Shown piece by piece: positions 1 through 8,482 of a DNA stretch of 64,000 bases. The notes beneath the pieces were generated by a model. It saw nothing but the letters and a program-made list of their open reading frames with translations. It did no database searches and was not told the origin of the DNA. Origin of the DNA: an uncultured Acetatifactor sp. (lineage in GTDB: Bacteria > Bacillota > Clostridia > Lachnospirales > Lachnospiraceae); the NCBI GenBank assembly GCA_947627115.1, contig CANQUQ010000010.1:1-64000 (forward strand), read 5' to 3'. Position numbers and translations under genes: made by a program. Position 1 is the stretch's first letter. Every line of letters begins with the position of its first letter.

Positions 1-281
1 AAACAGATAAGGTTTGAACGGAAAACAGGCGTGAAGCCTTGAAAAATCAATGGTTTTTGAGGATTAGATAGTTAAATATACAATTTGTCGAACTAACAGT
101 ATTTATAATCACAACTAAATAGCAACACAGGTCTCTTTTCATAATTGTAGCCAGTAGGGACACTTTTCCGAAAAGGGATTTAAAAAATGCAAAAGCAGAA
201 GTAGAATCAACCGCTTTTTTACAAAGTTTTTGATACACTCAAAGAAAAATCAAAGCTTTTGACAGTAGTGGAGGACAACTT
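1..281. other. AT-rich left edge without a convincing gene
   Basis: This stretch is visibly AT-rich compared with the window from 1.5 kb onward. Only short, unlikely open frames occur; a 63-codon minus-strand frame at 47-238 has no ribosome binding site or recognisable domain. The last 20 bases carry the GGAGGA ribosome binding site of the next gene. The left end may hold the tail of something that starts outside the window, but nothing can be named. Confidence 0.5.
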
Positions 282-815
282 ATGAATTTAGAGGAGCTGC
301 GGGCCGATTGTGCCATAAAACAGAAAAAAGGGCTGCATATCATTCTGGCATCTGTAATTATCTGGATATTGGTTTTATGTGTTCACCTTACATCGTTACC
401 CATATTAACAAAAAACCTGTTTACATTTTGCTGCACCGCCCCGTTGCTTCCGATATCTTTCTTGATTTCAAAATTTTTAAAAATCGATTTTCAGAATAAA
501 GATAATCCATTGACGGCTTTAGGAGTGCTTTTTTCGGTCAATCAAATCCTGTATTTGCTTATCGCAATGTGGATCTATCCGACCGTACCTGAAAAAATGC
601 TGATGGTAATTGCAATTATTTTCGGAGCGCACTTGATGCCATATAGTTGGTTATATAAATCCAAAAGTTATTTTATGCTCTCGATCATATTACCTGTTGT
701 GGCCTTGGCAGTCGGATTGAAGTTTGAACCGTATATTCTTGCGATTGTAATGATAGGTTTTGAAGTATTATTCAGCATTCTTCTTTCGTGTGAAGTAAAG
801 CGGATAAAAGAATAA
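282..815 (+). CDS. small multi-pass membrane protein, function unknown
   Basis: A 177-residue protein that is hydrophobic over most of its length, with about five to six likely membrane segments (roughly residues 20-40, 47-65, 83-101, 107-122, 130-148, 150-170). It has a short charged N-terminus and a basic C-terminal tail. The start is supported by GGAGGA eight bases upstream of the ATG. It resembles an uncharacterised family often annotated as DUF7010, but I am not certain of that assignment. No enzyme motif is visible. The gene stands alone in an AT-rich patch with codon use unlike the GC-rich neighbours, which suggests transfer. Confidence 0.75.
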   Translation: MNLEELRADCAIKQKKGLHIILASVIIWILVLCVHLTSLPILTKNLFTFCCTAPLLPISFLISKFLKIDFQNKDNPLTALGVLFSVNQILYLLIAMWIYPTVPEKMLMVIAIIFGAHLMPYSWLYKSKSYFMLSIILPVVALAVGLKFEPYILAIVMIGFEVLFSILLSCEVKRIKE

Positions 816-903
816 ATACCCGTAACGCAAGCCGGAACGCCCGGCAAAATTACTGCTTGGCCACTTTTTTCATTAGTATATTTATATATTTGTCCCTATT
901 CTT

Positions 904-1056
904 CACAGAAATGGAAAGCTGGCGGGAGGCGGCAGCACATGGGGATTGTTCTGCGGTGCAATGTCAGCGATCATGTATTCCTTCATAGTAATGCTGAATC
1001 GCAAGTCTGAGAAGATCGCAGGCTTGGAAAACTCGGTTGTACAGTTGCTTTTGTAA
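904..1056 (+). pseudogene. remnant of an EamA/DMT-family transporter gene
   Basis: In the frame ending with TAA at 1054-1056 the sequence reads a piece typical of the second half of EamA (drug/metabolite) transporters: GLFCGAMSAIMYSFIVMLNR followed by KSEKIAGLENSVVQLLL. No start codon with ribosome binding site precedes it, and the frame stops in the middle of the expected next helix, so both ends of the parent gene (about 290 residues) are missing. The piece is more GC-rich than the sequence on either side. I see nothing else in 816-1236 except the promoter of the next gene. Confidence 0.6.
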
Positions 1057-1119
1057 GCATTGGAGATGAACAATTACAAGCTTAAAGGAATATGAGAGCA
1101 AGGGCTTATAAATAATTTA

Positions 1120-1148
1120 TTGAAAATTATAAATAGATGGGTTACAAT
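1120..1148 (+). promoter_or_regulatory. sigma-A-type promoter for the glycine-rich small protein
   Basis: TTGAAA (1120-1125), a 17-base spacer and TACAAT (1143-1148). Good fit to the vegetative consensus and the only gene downstream is the 78-codon one at 1237. Confidence 0.6.
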
Positions 1149-1236
1149 TTAAGTTAGGAAAATCTTCCAAAATAGTAATTCATTTAAAAAGTTAATAGAC
1201 TAACAAATTACAATATATAAAGGAGATGTAAAATCT

Positions 1237-1473
1237 ATGGATAAAGAAAAAAACACAGAAATTAACGAGAAAAAAGAAGAAAAAAATTATATTTCAATGG
1301 GTATGAGCTTAGGAATGTGCTTTGGAGTAGCTGGTGGAGCAGTAGTAGGAAGTTGTATAAATAATATTGGTATTTGTATGTGTTTTGGAATATCTATTGG
1401 TATGTGTCTGGGAATGGCAATAGGTTCTGCAATAAAAAAGGATAATAGCAATAAGGATAATAGCAATAATTAA
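1237..1473 (+). CDS. glycine-zipper small membrane protein
   Basis: A 78-residue protein with a highly charged lysine/glutamate N-terminus (1-18), a hydrophobic core (about 19-67) made of repeated Gly-Met/Leu/Phe-Gly spacings and five cysteines, and a hydrophilic tail with the repeat KDNSN. The core looks like two short glycine-zipper hairpins (MSLGMCFGVAGGAVVG, then MCFGISIGMCLGMAIGSAI). AAAGGAG lies just upstream of the ATG. Such proteins are seen in Clostridia as unannotated glycine-zipper proteins; a bacteriocin-like role is possible because of size and composition but there is no processing or immunity gene beside it. Function unknown. Confidence 0.65.
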   Translation: MDKEKNTEINEKKEEKNYISMGMSLGMCFGVAGGAVVGSCINNIGICMCFGISIGMCLGMAIGSAIKKDNSNKDNSNN

Positions 1474-1499
1474 TAATGAAGCGGCAGGAAGAAAAACAC

Positions 1500-1529
1500 T
1501 TGACAACTCTGTCCCGGATAGACTAATAT
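1500..1529 (+). promoter_or_regulatory. promoter of the valS T-box transcript
   Basis: TTGACA (1500-1505), an 18-base spacer and TAATAT (1524-1529) lie just upstream of the T-box leader, placing the transcript start near 1536. Confidence 0.65.
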
Positions 1530-1535
1530 TCAAAC

Positions 1536-1877
1536 ATGGAATAATGAGTGAAAAGGCTGTGACGAAGAGGAGTACGTATTGCCCCTTGCCAGAGAGGACG
1601 GCTGCCGAAGGGCGCTGAGAGGCCGTTTGAAGGAAGGAATACGGAAGGTGGCTTCCGAGCCGGAGGACTCAAAGCCGGGTACAGACCACGGGCGATAGCA
1701 AGGCCGCCCTCGGAAATGTCTGCCGAACCGTAAGTCCTCACGGTCATCCCCGTTACCGGATAAGACTTTGCAGGAAGTCTCTGAGACGGTCCGCTGCGAG
1801 ACGGGCCGGGAACAAAGGTGGTACCGCGTTCATGACGCCCTTTGCCGATACGGTGATATCGGTAAAGGGCGTTTTTT
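1536..1877 (+). promoter_or_regulatory. T-box leader controlling valS
   Basis: A tRNA-sensing leader of about 340 bases. The conserved T-box AACAAAGGTGGTACCGCG is at 1811-1828, followed at once by a terminator hairpin. Upstream, the stem I region contains the typical AGAGAGG bulge motif near 1590 and a GCTTCCGAGCC element near 1651-1662. A GTG at 1648-1650 is a possible valine specifier codon, but I could not fold the RNA to confirm it. Uncharged tRNA-Val would pair with the T-box bulge and prevent termination, raising valS expression. Confidence 0.9.
1836..1877 (+). terminator. T-box terminator
   Basis: CGCCCTTTGCCGATA pairs with TATCGGTAAAGGGCG around a short loop and is followed by TTTTTT at 1872-1877. 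It sits directly after the T-box sequence, as expected for the OFF state. Confidence 0.85.
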
Positions 1878-1971
1878 ACGGTCGGAGAGAAGGACAGGAT
1901 ACCGAATGACAACGTTCTGCATCAGATCCTGCAGCATAAAGCAGCAGAAAACGGAAAGGAGCAATCAGACA

Positions 1972-4632
1972 ATGAGCAGAGAGCTGGCAAAAACATACGA
2001 TCCCAAGGGCCTGGAGGACCGAATCTATCAGAAGTGGCTGGACAAAAAGTATTTTCATGCGGAGGTAGACCATTCCAAAACCCCGTTCACCATCGTGATC
2101 CCGCCCCCAAATATCACGGGGCAGCTCCACATGGGACATGCTCTGGACAACACCATGCAGGACATCCTCATCCGCTTTAAGCGTATGCAGGGCTATAACG
2201 CTCTGTGGCAGCCCGGCACCGATCACGCCTCCATCGCCACGGAGGTGCGTATCATCGAGACGCTGAAGGAGCAGGGAATCGACAAGCACGATCTGGGCAG
2301 GGAAAAGTTCCTGGAGAAGGCCTGGGACTGGAAAAAGGAGTATGGCGGACGCATCATCTCCCAGCTGAAAAAGATGGGCTCCTCCTGCGACTGGGACAGA
2401 GAGCGCTTTACCATGGACGAGGGCTGCAACAGGGCAGTGACCGAGGTCTTTGTGAAGATGCATGAAAAAGGATATATCTATAAGGGCGCCCGGATCATCA
2501 ACTGGTGTCCCGTGTGCAATACCTCCATCTCCGACGCGGAGGTGGAATATCAGGAGCAGGCAGGGCATCTGTGGCATATCAAGTATCCTGTGATGAACGA
2601 TGACGGCACTCCCAGCAAGACGGAGTTTTTGACCTTTGCCACCACCCGTCCTGAGACCATGCTGGGCGATACGGCCGTGGCCATTCATCCGGAGGATGAG
2701 CGCTACAGCCACCTGATCGGCAAGAGCGTCATGCTGCCCATCATGAACCGCGTGATTCCCGTTGTCACCGACACCTACGTGGACAGAGAGTTCGGTACCG
2801 GCGTGGTGAAGATCACGCCAGCCCATGACCCCAACGACTTCGAAGTGGGGAAGCGCCACGGCCTTCCTGTAATCAATGTGATGAACGACGACGCCACCAT
2901 CAACGAAAACGGCGGGGAATACGCCGGCATGGACCGCTATGAGGCGAGACAGGCCATCGTGGAGGAGCTGGACAGGCAGGGGCTTCTGGTGAAGATCGAG
3001 GATTATTCCCACAATGTAGGTACACACGACCGCTGTAAGACCACCGTAGAGCCCTTGGTGAAGGAGCAGTGGTTCGTAAAGATGGACGAGTTGATCAAGC
3101 CTGCGGTGGAGGCGGTAAAGAAGGGGGATATCAGACTGATCCCCGAACGCATGGAGAAGACGTATTTCAACTGGACCGACAATATCCGCGACTGGTGCAT
3201 CAGCCGACAGCTCTGGTGGGGCCACAGGATTCCAGCCTATTACTGCGACGAGTGCGGCGAGGTCACCGTGGCGGCAAAGATGCCGGACGTATGTCCCAAG
3301 TGCGGCTGCAGTCATCTGACCCAGGATCCCGACACGCTGGACACCTGGTTCTCGTCCGCTCTCTGGCCGTTCGAGACTCTGGGCTGGCCCGATCAGACGG
3401 AGGATCTGAAATACTTTTATCCCACCGACGTGCTGGTGACGGGGTATGACATCATCTTCTTCTGGGTCATCCGAATGATCTTCTCCGGCTATGAACAGAT
3501 GGGGGAAAAGCCCTTTAAGACGGTGCTGTTCCACGGACTGGTCCGGGACAGCCAGGGGCGCAAGATGTCCAAGTCCCTGGGCAACGGCATCGACCCGCTG
3601 GAGATCATCGACAAGTACGGCGCGGACGCGCTGCGGCTGACTCTCATCACCGGCAACGCGCCCGGAAACGACATGCGTTTCTATTACGAGAGAGTGGAGA
3701 ACAGCAGGAATTTTGCCAACAAGGTGTGGAACGCCTCCCGGTTCATCATGATGAACATGGATGGGAAGCAGGTGACGGAGCCCGCCTCAGAGGAGCTCCA
3801 GCCGGTGGACAAGTGGATCCTGTCAAAGCTCAACACTCTGGTGAAGGATGTCACCGACAACATGGAGAGCTTTGAGCTTGGGATCGCGGTGCAGAAGGTC
3901 TACGATTTTATATGGGACGAGTTCTGCGACTGGTATATTGAGATGGTGAAGCCCCGGCTGTATACCACCGATGACGCTCCAAGCCAGAACGCTGCGCTCT
4001 GGACCCTGCGGACCGTGCTTATCGACGCCCTGAAGCTGCTGCATCCCTATATGCCTTTTATCACCGAGGAGATCTTCTGCACGCTCCAGAGCGAGGAGGA
4101 GTCCATCATGATCAGCCGGTGGCCTGAGTACCGCGAGGACCGCAGTTTTGCCAAGGAGGAGAAGGACATTGAGACCATCAAGGAGGCAGTGCGGGGCATC
4201 CGGAATATCCGCAGCGAGATGAATGTCGCCCCCAGCCGCAAGGCGGCTGTGTTCGTGGTCAGCGAGAACGATGAGATCCTGAGGACGTTCACCGAGGGAA
4301 GACTGTTCTTCGCCTCCCTGGCCTACGCCGGACAGGTGACCATGCAGCGGGATAAGTCGGGTATTGCACAGGATGCGGTGTCCGTGGTAATCCCCGGCGC
4401 GACGCTGTATATTCCCTTTGCGGAGCTGGTGGACATCGCACAGGAGATCCAGCGTCTGACTAAGGAAAAGCAGCGCCTGGAGGGAGAGCTGAAGCGCGTG
4501 AACGGAATGCTCTCCAACGAGAAGTTCCTCGCCAAGGCGCCTGAGGCTAAGATCGCCGAGGAAAAAGAAAAGCTGGCAAAGTATACTCAGATGATGGAGC
4601 AGGTGGAGCTGCGTCTGGAACAGCTTAAGTAG
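1972..4632 (+). CDS. valS: valine--tRNA ligase
   Basis: Class I aminoacyl-tRNA synthetase of 886 residues that charges tRNA-Val in the cytoplasm. The HIGH-type signature [13 protein letters not shown] ends near residue 56 (HMGH 53-56) and the KMSKS loop is at 531-535. The editing domain lies between them, with the [14 protein letters not shown] motif. The last 65 residues form the lysine/glutamate-rich coiled coil that is characteristic of ValRS. The open frame runs upstream through the T-box leader to 1768, but the true start is the ATG at 1972, with GGAAAGGAG about 11 bases before it. Regulated by the T-box at 1536-1877. folC follows after 17 bases. Confidence 0.97.
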   Translation: MSRELAKTYDPKGLEDRIYQKWLDKKYFHAEVDHSKTPFTIVIPPPNITGQLHMGHALDNTMQDILIRFKRMQGYNALWQPGTDHASIATEVRIIETLKEQGIDKHDLGREKFLEKAWDWKKEYGGRIISQLKKMGSSCDWDRERFTMDEGCNRAVTEVFVKMHEKGYIYKGARIINWCPVCNTSISDAEVEYQEQAGHLWHIKYPVMNDDGTPSKTEFLTFATTRPETMLGDTAVAIHPEDERYSHLIGKSVMLPIMNRVIPVVTDTYVDREFGTGVVKITPAHDPNDFEVGKRHGLPVINVMNDDATINENGGEYAGMDRYEARQAIVEELDRQGLLVKIEDYSHNVGTHDRCKTTVEPLVKEQWFVKMDELIKPAVEAVKKGDIRLIPERMEKTYFNWTDNIRDWCISRQLWWGHRIPAYYCDECGEVTVAAKMPDVCPKCGCSHLTQDPDTLDTWFSSALWPFETLGWPDQTEDLKYFYPTDVLVTGYDIIFFWVIRMIFSGYEQMGEKPFKTVLFHGLVRDSQGRKMSKSLGNGIDPLEIIDKYGADALRLTLITGNAPGNDMRFYYERVENSRNFANKVWNASRFIMMNMDGKQVTEPASEELQPVDKWILSKLNTLVKDVTDNMESFELGIAVQKVYDFIWDEFCDWYIEMVKPRLYTTDDAPSQNAALWTLRTVLIDALKLLHPYMPFITEEIFCTLQSEEESIMISRWPEYREDRSFAKEEKDIETIKEAVRGIRNIRSEMNVAPSRKAAVFVVSENDEILRTFTEGRLFFASLAYAGQVTMQRDKSGIAQDAVSVVIPGATLYIPFAELVDIAQEIQRLTKEKQRLEGELKRVNGMLSNEKFLAKAPEAKIAEEKEKLAKYTQMMEQVELRLEQLK

Positions 4633-4649
4633 ACGGAAGGTATATTATT

Positions 4650-5969
4650 TTGTATAAGCGTACCGTAACGACCTTTGAAGAGGCGGAAAGTTACATCAAC
4701 GAGACGCCGCGGTTTACCGCAAAACATTCCATGGAGGACACCAGGGCTTTTCTGCACGGCCTCGGCGACCCGGACCGAAAAATGAAGATCATCCACGTGG
4801 CAGGCACAAACGGCAAGGGCTCCGTTTGTGCCTATCTGCGCAGTATCCTGGAGGCGGCCGGATACCGGGTGGCAATGTTCACCTCCCCGCATCTTACGGA
4901 TATCCGGGAACGCTTCGTGGTGGACGGAGAGATGATCCCGCGGGAGGATTTCCTGCGGGTCTTTCTCAAGATCTATGAGAGACTGGACCGGGACGCGCTT
5001 GAGCAGGACGGCACCTATCATCCCTCCTACTTTGAATATCTGTTCTTTATGGCCATGCTCTATTTCGCAGAGAAAAAGCCGGATTACTGCATCCTTGAGA
5101 CAGGTCTGGGGGGCAGGCTGGACGCCACCAACGCCGTTTCGGAAAAGGAGCTGTCGGTGATCACCAGGATCGGTCTGGATCATATGGAATATCTGGGAGA
5201 TACGCCGGAGAAAATCGCAGCGGAAAAGGCGGGCATTATATGTGCGGGGGCGCCGGCGGTCTGCTGGAGCACCTGTGACGGGACCGACGCCGTCTTCCGG
5301 GGAAAAGCCGCAGAACTTGGCAGTACCGCATATTTTGTGTCGAAAAGCGACTATAGTTTCTCAAAATTTGTGAATAAAACCATTGATTTTTCTCTGTACT
5401 CTGGGTATTATGGTTATATTAGCCTTACTTTGCATACCATCGCCGTCTATCAGATGGAGAATGCCGCTCTGGCGGTGCGCGCGATAGAGGTGCTGGACGG
5501 CTCAAGGACGATTACCGCCTCGCAGATCCGTGACGGAGTGGCATCCTGTTCCTGGGCGGGCAGGATGGAGGAGGTGCTGCCGGAGGTCTACGTGGACGGT
5601 GCCCACAACGAGGACGGCATCAGGGCGTTTCTGGAGACGGTGTCTCTGGACGGTCAGACCTCCAGAAGTCTTCTGTTCGGCGTAATGAAGGACAAGGAGT
5701 ACGGCAGCATGGTCGAAAGACTGGCGGGTTCCGGGTTGTTCGACAGGATAGCCGTCACTCACATGCACACGGAACGCGCTGCCGATCTGGAGACACTGGA
5801 ACGGCTCTTTGCCGGGTATCCGGACTGCCGGTGCGTTATCTGCGGGAGCGCGGAGGCTGCACTGCGGGAACTGCTTGCGGGCAGAGGACCGGGGGAGCGC
5901 ATCTATGTGGCGGGAAGCCTGTATCTGGCGGGCGAGATAAAGGAGTTGGTGGACCATGATAAATTTTGA
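4650..5969 (+). CDS. folC: folylpolyglutamate synthase / dihydrofolate synthase
   Basis: Mur-ligase-type enzyme of 439 residues that adds glutamate to folates (and possibly to dihydropteroate) with ATP. The P-loop AGTNGKGS is at 51-58, followed by TSPHLTDIRERF and the LETGLGGRLDATN motif, with HMEYLGDTPEKIAAEKAGI in the central domain and VDGAHNEDG in the C-terminal domain. The start is TTG at 4650, placed by GGAAGG at 4635-4640. An AT-rich patch near 5341-5437 encodes a Ser/Tyr/Phe-rich stretch in the linker before the C-terminal domain. The stop overlaps the start of the next small gene. Confidence 0.93.
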   Translation: MYKRTVTTFEEAESYINETPRFTAKHSMEDTRAFLHGLGDPDRKMKIIHVAGTNGKGSVCAYLRSILEAAGYRVAMFTSPHLTDIRERFVVDGEMIPREDFLRVFLKIYERLDRDALEQDGTYHPSYFEYLFFMAMLYFAEKKPDYCILETGLGGRLDATNAVSEKELSVITRIGLDHMEYLGDTPEKIAAEKAGIICAGAPAVCWSTCDGTDAVFRGKAAELGSTAYFVSKSDYSFSKFVNKTIDFSLYSGYYGYISLTLHTIAVYQMENAALAVRAIEVLDGSRTITASQIRDGVASCSWAGRMEEVLPEVYVDGAHNEDGIRAFLETVSLDGQTSRSLLFGVMKDKEYGSMVERLAGSGLFDRIAVTHMHTERAADLETLERLFAGYPDCRCVICGSAEAALRELLAGRGPGERIYVAGSLYLAGEIKELVDHDKF

Positions 5970-6111
5970 AGAAGAACTGAAAAAATTTCATCCCAGTCTT
6001 GAAGTGGAGGACGCCGAGGATGCCATCTATAATCAGGATCTGACCGATATGGCCGATTTGCTTGTGAAAATGCTGAAGGAATCAGAACAAAAGTCGAATG
6101 AGGTGTCATAA
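5956..6111 (+). CDS. 51-codon acidic small protein of unknown function
   Basis: A short gene (ATG 5956, TAA 6109-6111) that starts 14 bases inside the end of folC and whose stop codon overlaps the ATG of the next gene (TAATG). The product is acidic and helical-looking: MINFEEELKKFHPSLEVEDA, then an Asp/Glu-rich middle and a Ser/Lys/Glu tail. GAG GTT-like purine-rich sequence (AAAGGAGTTGG) lies just upstream as ribosome binding site. Tight overlap on both sides argues for a real, translationally coupled gene. No domain is recognised; it may act with the TPR protein encoded next. Confidence 0.7.
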   Translation: MINFEEELKKFHPSLEVEDAEDAIYNQDLTDMADLLVKMLKESEQKSNEVS

Positions 6112-7520
6112 TGTTTTGTTACAACTGCGGCTGCCTTTTATCAGAACATGATTTTTGCACCGCCTGTGGAGCAGACGTTGCCCTGTATAAAAAGATCCTG
6201 TACGTTTCCAACATGTACTACAACGAGGGCCTAGAGAAGGCAGGAGTAAGAGATCTGACAGGTGCGATCACCAGTCTGCGGCAGAGCTTAAAATTCAATA
6301 AGAATAACATAGATGCCCGCAATCTGCTGGGGCTTGTGTACTTTGAGACGGGTGAGGTGGTGGCGGCCCTCAGCGAGTGGGTCATCAGCAAGAACCTGCG
6401 CCCGGAGAAAAATGTGGCCGACGACTATATCAACAGGCTGCAGTCAAATTCGTCAAGGCTGGATTCTCTTAATCAGACCATCAAAAAATATAACCAGGCA
6501 CTGGTGTACTGCATGCAGGACAGCAGGGATCTGGCCGTGATCCAGCTGAAAAAGGTACTGTCCCTGAATTCCAGGTTCGTCAGGGCCCATCAGCTCCTTG
6601 CTCTGCTGTATATGGACAGCGAGGAGTGGGAACGCGCCGAGAGAGAGCTGCACAAATGCATTGAGATCGACAGGAACAACACGCAGACGCTCCGCTATCT
6701 GAAGGAAGTGGAGCTGATGCTGATCCCGGATGAGACGGTGCACCAGCCGGTCAAGCATAAAAAAGAGGAGTCGGTGCGCTATCAGAGCGACAATGAAGTC
6801 ATCATTCAGCCGCTGAACATGAAGGAGCCGAGAAGGAGCGGGGCGTCCACCCTGATAAATCTCGGCCTCGGCCTGATCATCGGCATTGCGGCCACCTACT
6901 TTCTCATAGTGCCCGCCGCGCAGTCCAATGCAAAGAGGGAGGAGCAGGAATCCATCACTAGGATCGGCAACGAGCTGGACGCCAAGACCGTGAGGATACA
7001 GGAGCTGGAGGCCGAGGTCAAAAAGCTGACCCAGCAGAATGAGGATCTGAACCAGGAGCTGGAGGGCATTGTGGGTGCCGACGGCACTCTGCATACCATC
7101 GACGAGCTGCTGCTCGCCGCATCCTCCTATCTGGAGAATAAGGATGTACAGGCCACCGCTGAAAGCCTGGAAAAAATTGCACAATCCGTCAATATCGAAG
7201 AGACCTCCGGCGGTTTTCAGAGTCTGTATCATATGCTTCTGGCTGCCATAGGGCCGGATCTGTCCCTCGAATATGCTCAGAAGGGAAGCGATTCCTTCCG
7301 GGAGGAGGACTACAAGGCGGCGATAGAGAGCTATACCATGGCGGTGTACTATGATGAGACCAATCAGGACGCGCTGTTCCAGCTGGCGCGGTCCTACCAC
7401 AAGGACGAGGACGTGGCGAATGCCGTTGCCACCTACGACAAGGTGATAGAGCTGTTCCCCGGCACCAGTGTTGCCAGGAGTGCACAGAGGTACAGGGACG
7501 AGCTGAGCCCGGAGGAATAA
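6111..7520 (+). CDS. zinc-ribbon, TPR and coiled-coil membrane protein
   Basis: A 469-residue protein with an N-terminal zinc ribbon (C3-x2-C6 and C16-x2-C19), cytoplasmic tetratricopeptide repeats (about 35-200), a single membrane segment (about 247-270, LGLGLIIGIAATYFLIVPAA), a predicted coiled coil (about 275-325) and further TPRs at the C-terminus (about 385-465). The architecture suggests a scaffold linking cytoplasmic and surface partners; no catalytic motif is present. It is coupled by a one-base overlap to the 51-codon gene upstream and is followed by a strong terminator. The specific role is unknown. Confidence 0.8.
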   Translation: MFCYNCGCLLSEHDFCTACGADVALYKKILYVSNMYYNEGLEKAGVRDLTGAITSLRQSLKFNKNNIDARNLLGLVYFETGEVVAALSEWVISKNLRPEKNVADDYINRLQSNSSRLDSLNQTIKKYNQALVYCMQDSRDLAVIQLKKVLSLNSRFVRAHQLLALLYMDSEEWERAERELHKCIEIDRNNTQTLRYLKEVELMLIPDETVHQPVKHKKEESVRYQSDNEVIIQPLNMKEPRRSGASTLINLGLGLIIGIAATYFLIVPAAQSNAKREEQESITRIGNELDAKTVRIQELEAEVKKLTQQNEDLNQELEGIVGADGTLHTIDELLLAASSYLENKDVQATAESLEKIAQSVNIEETSGGFQSLYHMLLAAIGPDLSLEYAQKGSDSFREEDYKAAIESYTMAVYYDETNQDALFQLARSYHKDEDVANAVATYDKVIELFPGTSVARSAQRYRDELSPEE

Positions 7521-7563
7521 GGAACGATCTGATAAGGATACGATGTATAGGAGACACGGAAGA

Positions 7564-7598
7564 AAAGGACCTGCAGGAGACTGCAGGTCCTTTCCGTA
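7564..7598 (+). terminator. rho-independent terminator after the valS-folC operon
   Basis: AAAGGACCTGCAG, loop GAGA, CTGCAGGTCCTTT is a perfect 13-bp stem (7564-7593); flanking ACGGAA and TTCCGT extend it. The U-run is short (TTT). Confidence 0.75.
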
Positions 7599-7664
7599 TT
7601 GTTCGTTTACTGTGAAAGATACGTTTTTCATTGTTCAGATATCATTTCAAAGGGAGGAAGTCAT

Positions 7665-7988
7665 ATGGCACAGATCATGGCGGAGGATTTTCAGGTGATC
7701 GACAATTGTCTGATGATAAGGCTGCCGGAAGAGATCGATCATCACCAGGCAGGATTTATCAGTGAAAATGCGGACAGGTATCTTATGAGGAAGGAGGTCT
7801 GCAACGTGGTCTTTGACTTTGAGAACACCCGATTCATGGATTCCTCCGGAATCGGCATTATAATGGGGCGGTACAGAAAAATATCCTGCTTTGGAGGGCG
7901 GGTCTATGTCATCCACGCGGATAAGCAGATACAGAGAATCTTGAAAATGTGCGGGTTGAACAAAATTGTGGAGGTACTGGAATCATGA
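7665..7988 (+). CDS. spoIIAA: anti-sigma-F factor antagonist SpoIIAA
   Basis: STAS-domain protein of 107 residues that frees sigma-F from SpoIIAB in the forespore when unphosphorylated. The phosphorylation motif is FMDSSGIGIIMGRY, with serines 60 and 61 in the position of the B. subtilis phospho-serine. The start at 7665 has GGGAGG eight bases upstream; the longer open frame to 7599 runs back into the terminator and is not used. ATGA overlap with spoIIAB. First gene of the classic three-gene sigma-F operon. No clear sigma-H promoter was found in the 66 bases upstream. Confidence 0.95.
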   Translation: MAQIMAEDFQVIDNCLMIRLPEEIDHHQAGFISENADRYLMRKEVCNVVFDFENTRFMDSSGIGIIMGRYRKISCFGGRVYVIHADKQIQRILKMCGLNKIVEVLES

Positions 7989-8479
7989 GAAATGAAATGG
8001 AAATTATCTTTGACGCTGTCTCCGACAATGAAGGGTTTGCCAGAGTCGCGGTCGCGGCGTTCGTGTCCCACCTGAATCCCACCCTGGAGGAGCTGGCGGA
8101 CATTAAGACCGCAGTGTCGGAGGCGGTGACGAACTCTATCATTCACGGATATGAAAATCTGTACGGATACGGCGGCCCGAAGCGGGAGCCGGCGGATCCG
8201 GCGCGGAAGGATCCCGGCAAGGTGCAGGTGCACTGTGTGCTGGAGGGAGATCTCTTACATATCCGGGTCACGGACCGGGGCAGGGGAATGGCGGATGTTG
8301 CCAAGGCCATGGAGCCGCTGTTCACCACCAAGCCGGAGCTGGAGCGCTCCGGAATGGGCTTTGCCTTTATGGAGGCGTTCATGGACGACCTGGAGGTGAT
8401 CAGCAGTCCCGGACAGGGCACGGAGGTGCGCATGTCAAAAAAGCTGGGGACCGGCGAATGGATTGGCAGTGAGGAGTGA
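7985..8479 (+). CDS. spoIIAB: anti-sigma-F factor / serine kinase SpoIIAB
   Basis: GHKL-type kinase of 164 residues that binds sigma-F and phosphorylates SpoIIAA. The N box EAVTN (46-50), the G1 box TDRGRGM (96-102), the MEPLFTTKPELERSGMGF block (109-125) and the lid are intact. Between residues about 60 and 79 there is an extra hydrophilic stretch rich in Gly, Pro, Arg and Lys that the usual 145-residue proteins lack, and the C-terminus is a few residues longer. Starts inside the stop of spoIIAA and ends three bases before sigF. Confidence 0.95.
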   Translation: MRNEMEIIFDAVSDNEGFARVAVAAFVSHLNPTLEELADIKTAVSEAVTNSIIHGYENLYGYGGPKREPADPARKDPGKVQVHCVLEGDLLHIRVTDRGRGMADVAKAMEPLFTTKPELERSGMGFAFMEAFMDDLEVISSPGQGTEVRMSKKLGTGEWIGSEE

Positions 8480-8482
8480 AGT

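Noticed and set aside
47..238. 63-codon minus-strand frame at the left edge
   Set aside because: No ribosome binding site, no domain, and composition like the surrounding non-coding AT-rich sequence.
1768..1971. Upstream extension of the valS reading frame
   Set aside because: The extra 68 codons run through the T-box and its terminator; the ATG at 1972 has a good ribosome binding site and matches the family N-terminus.
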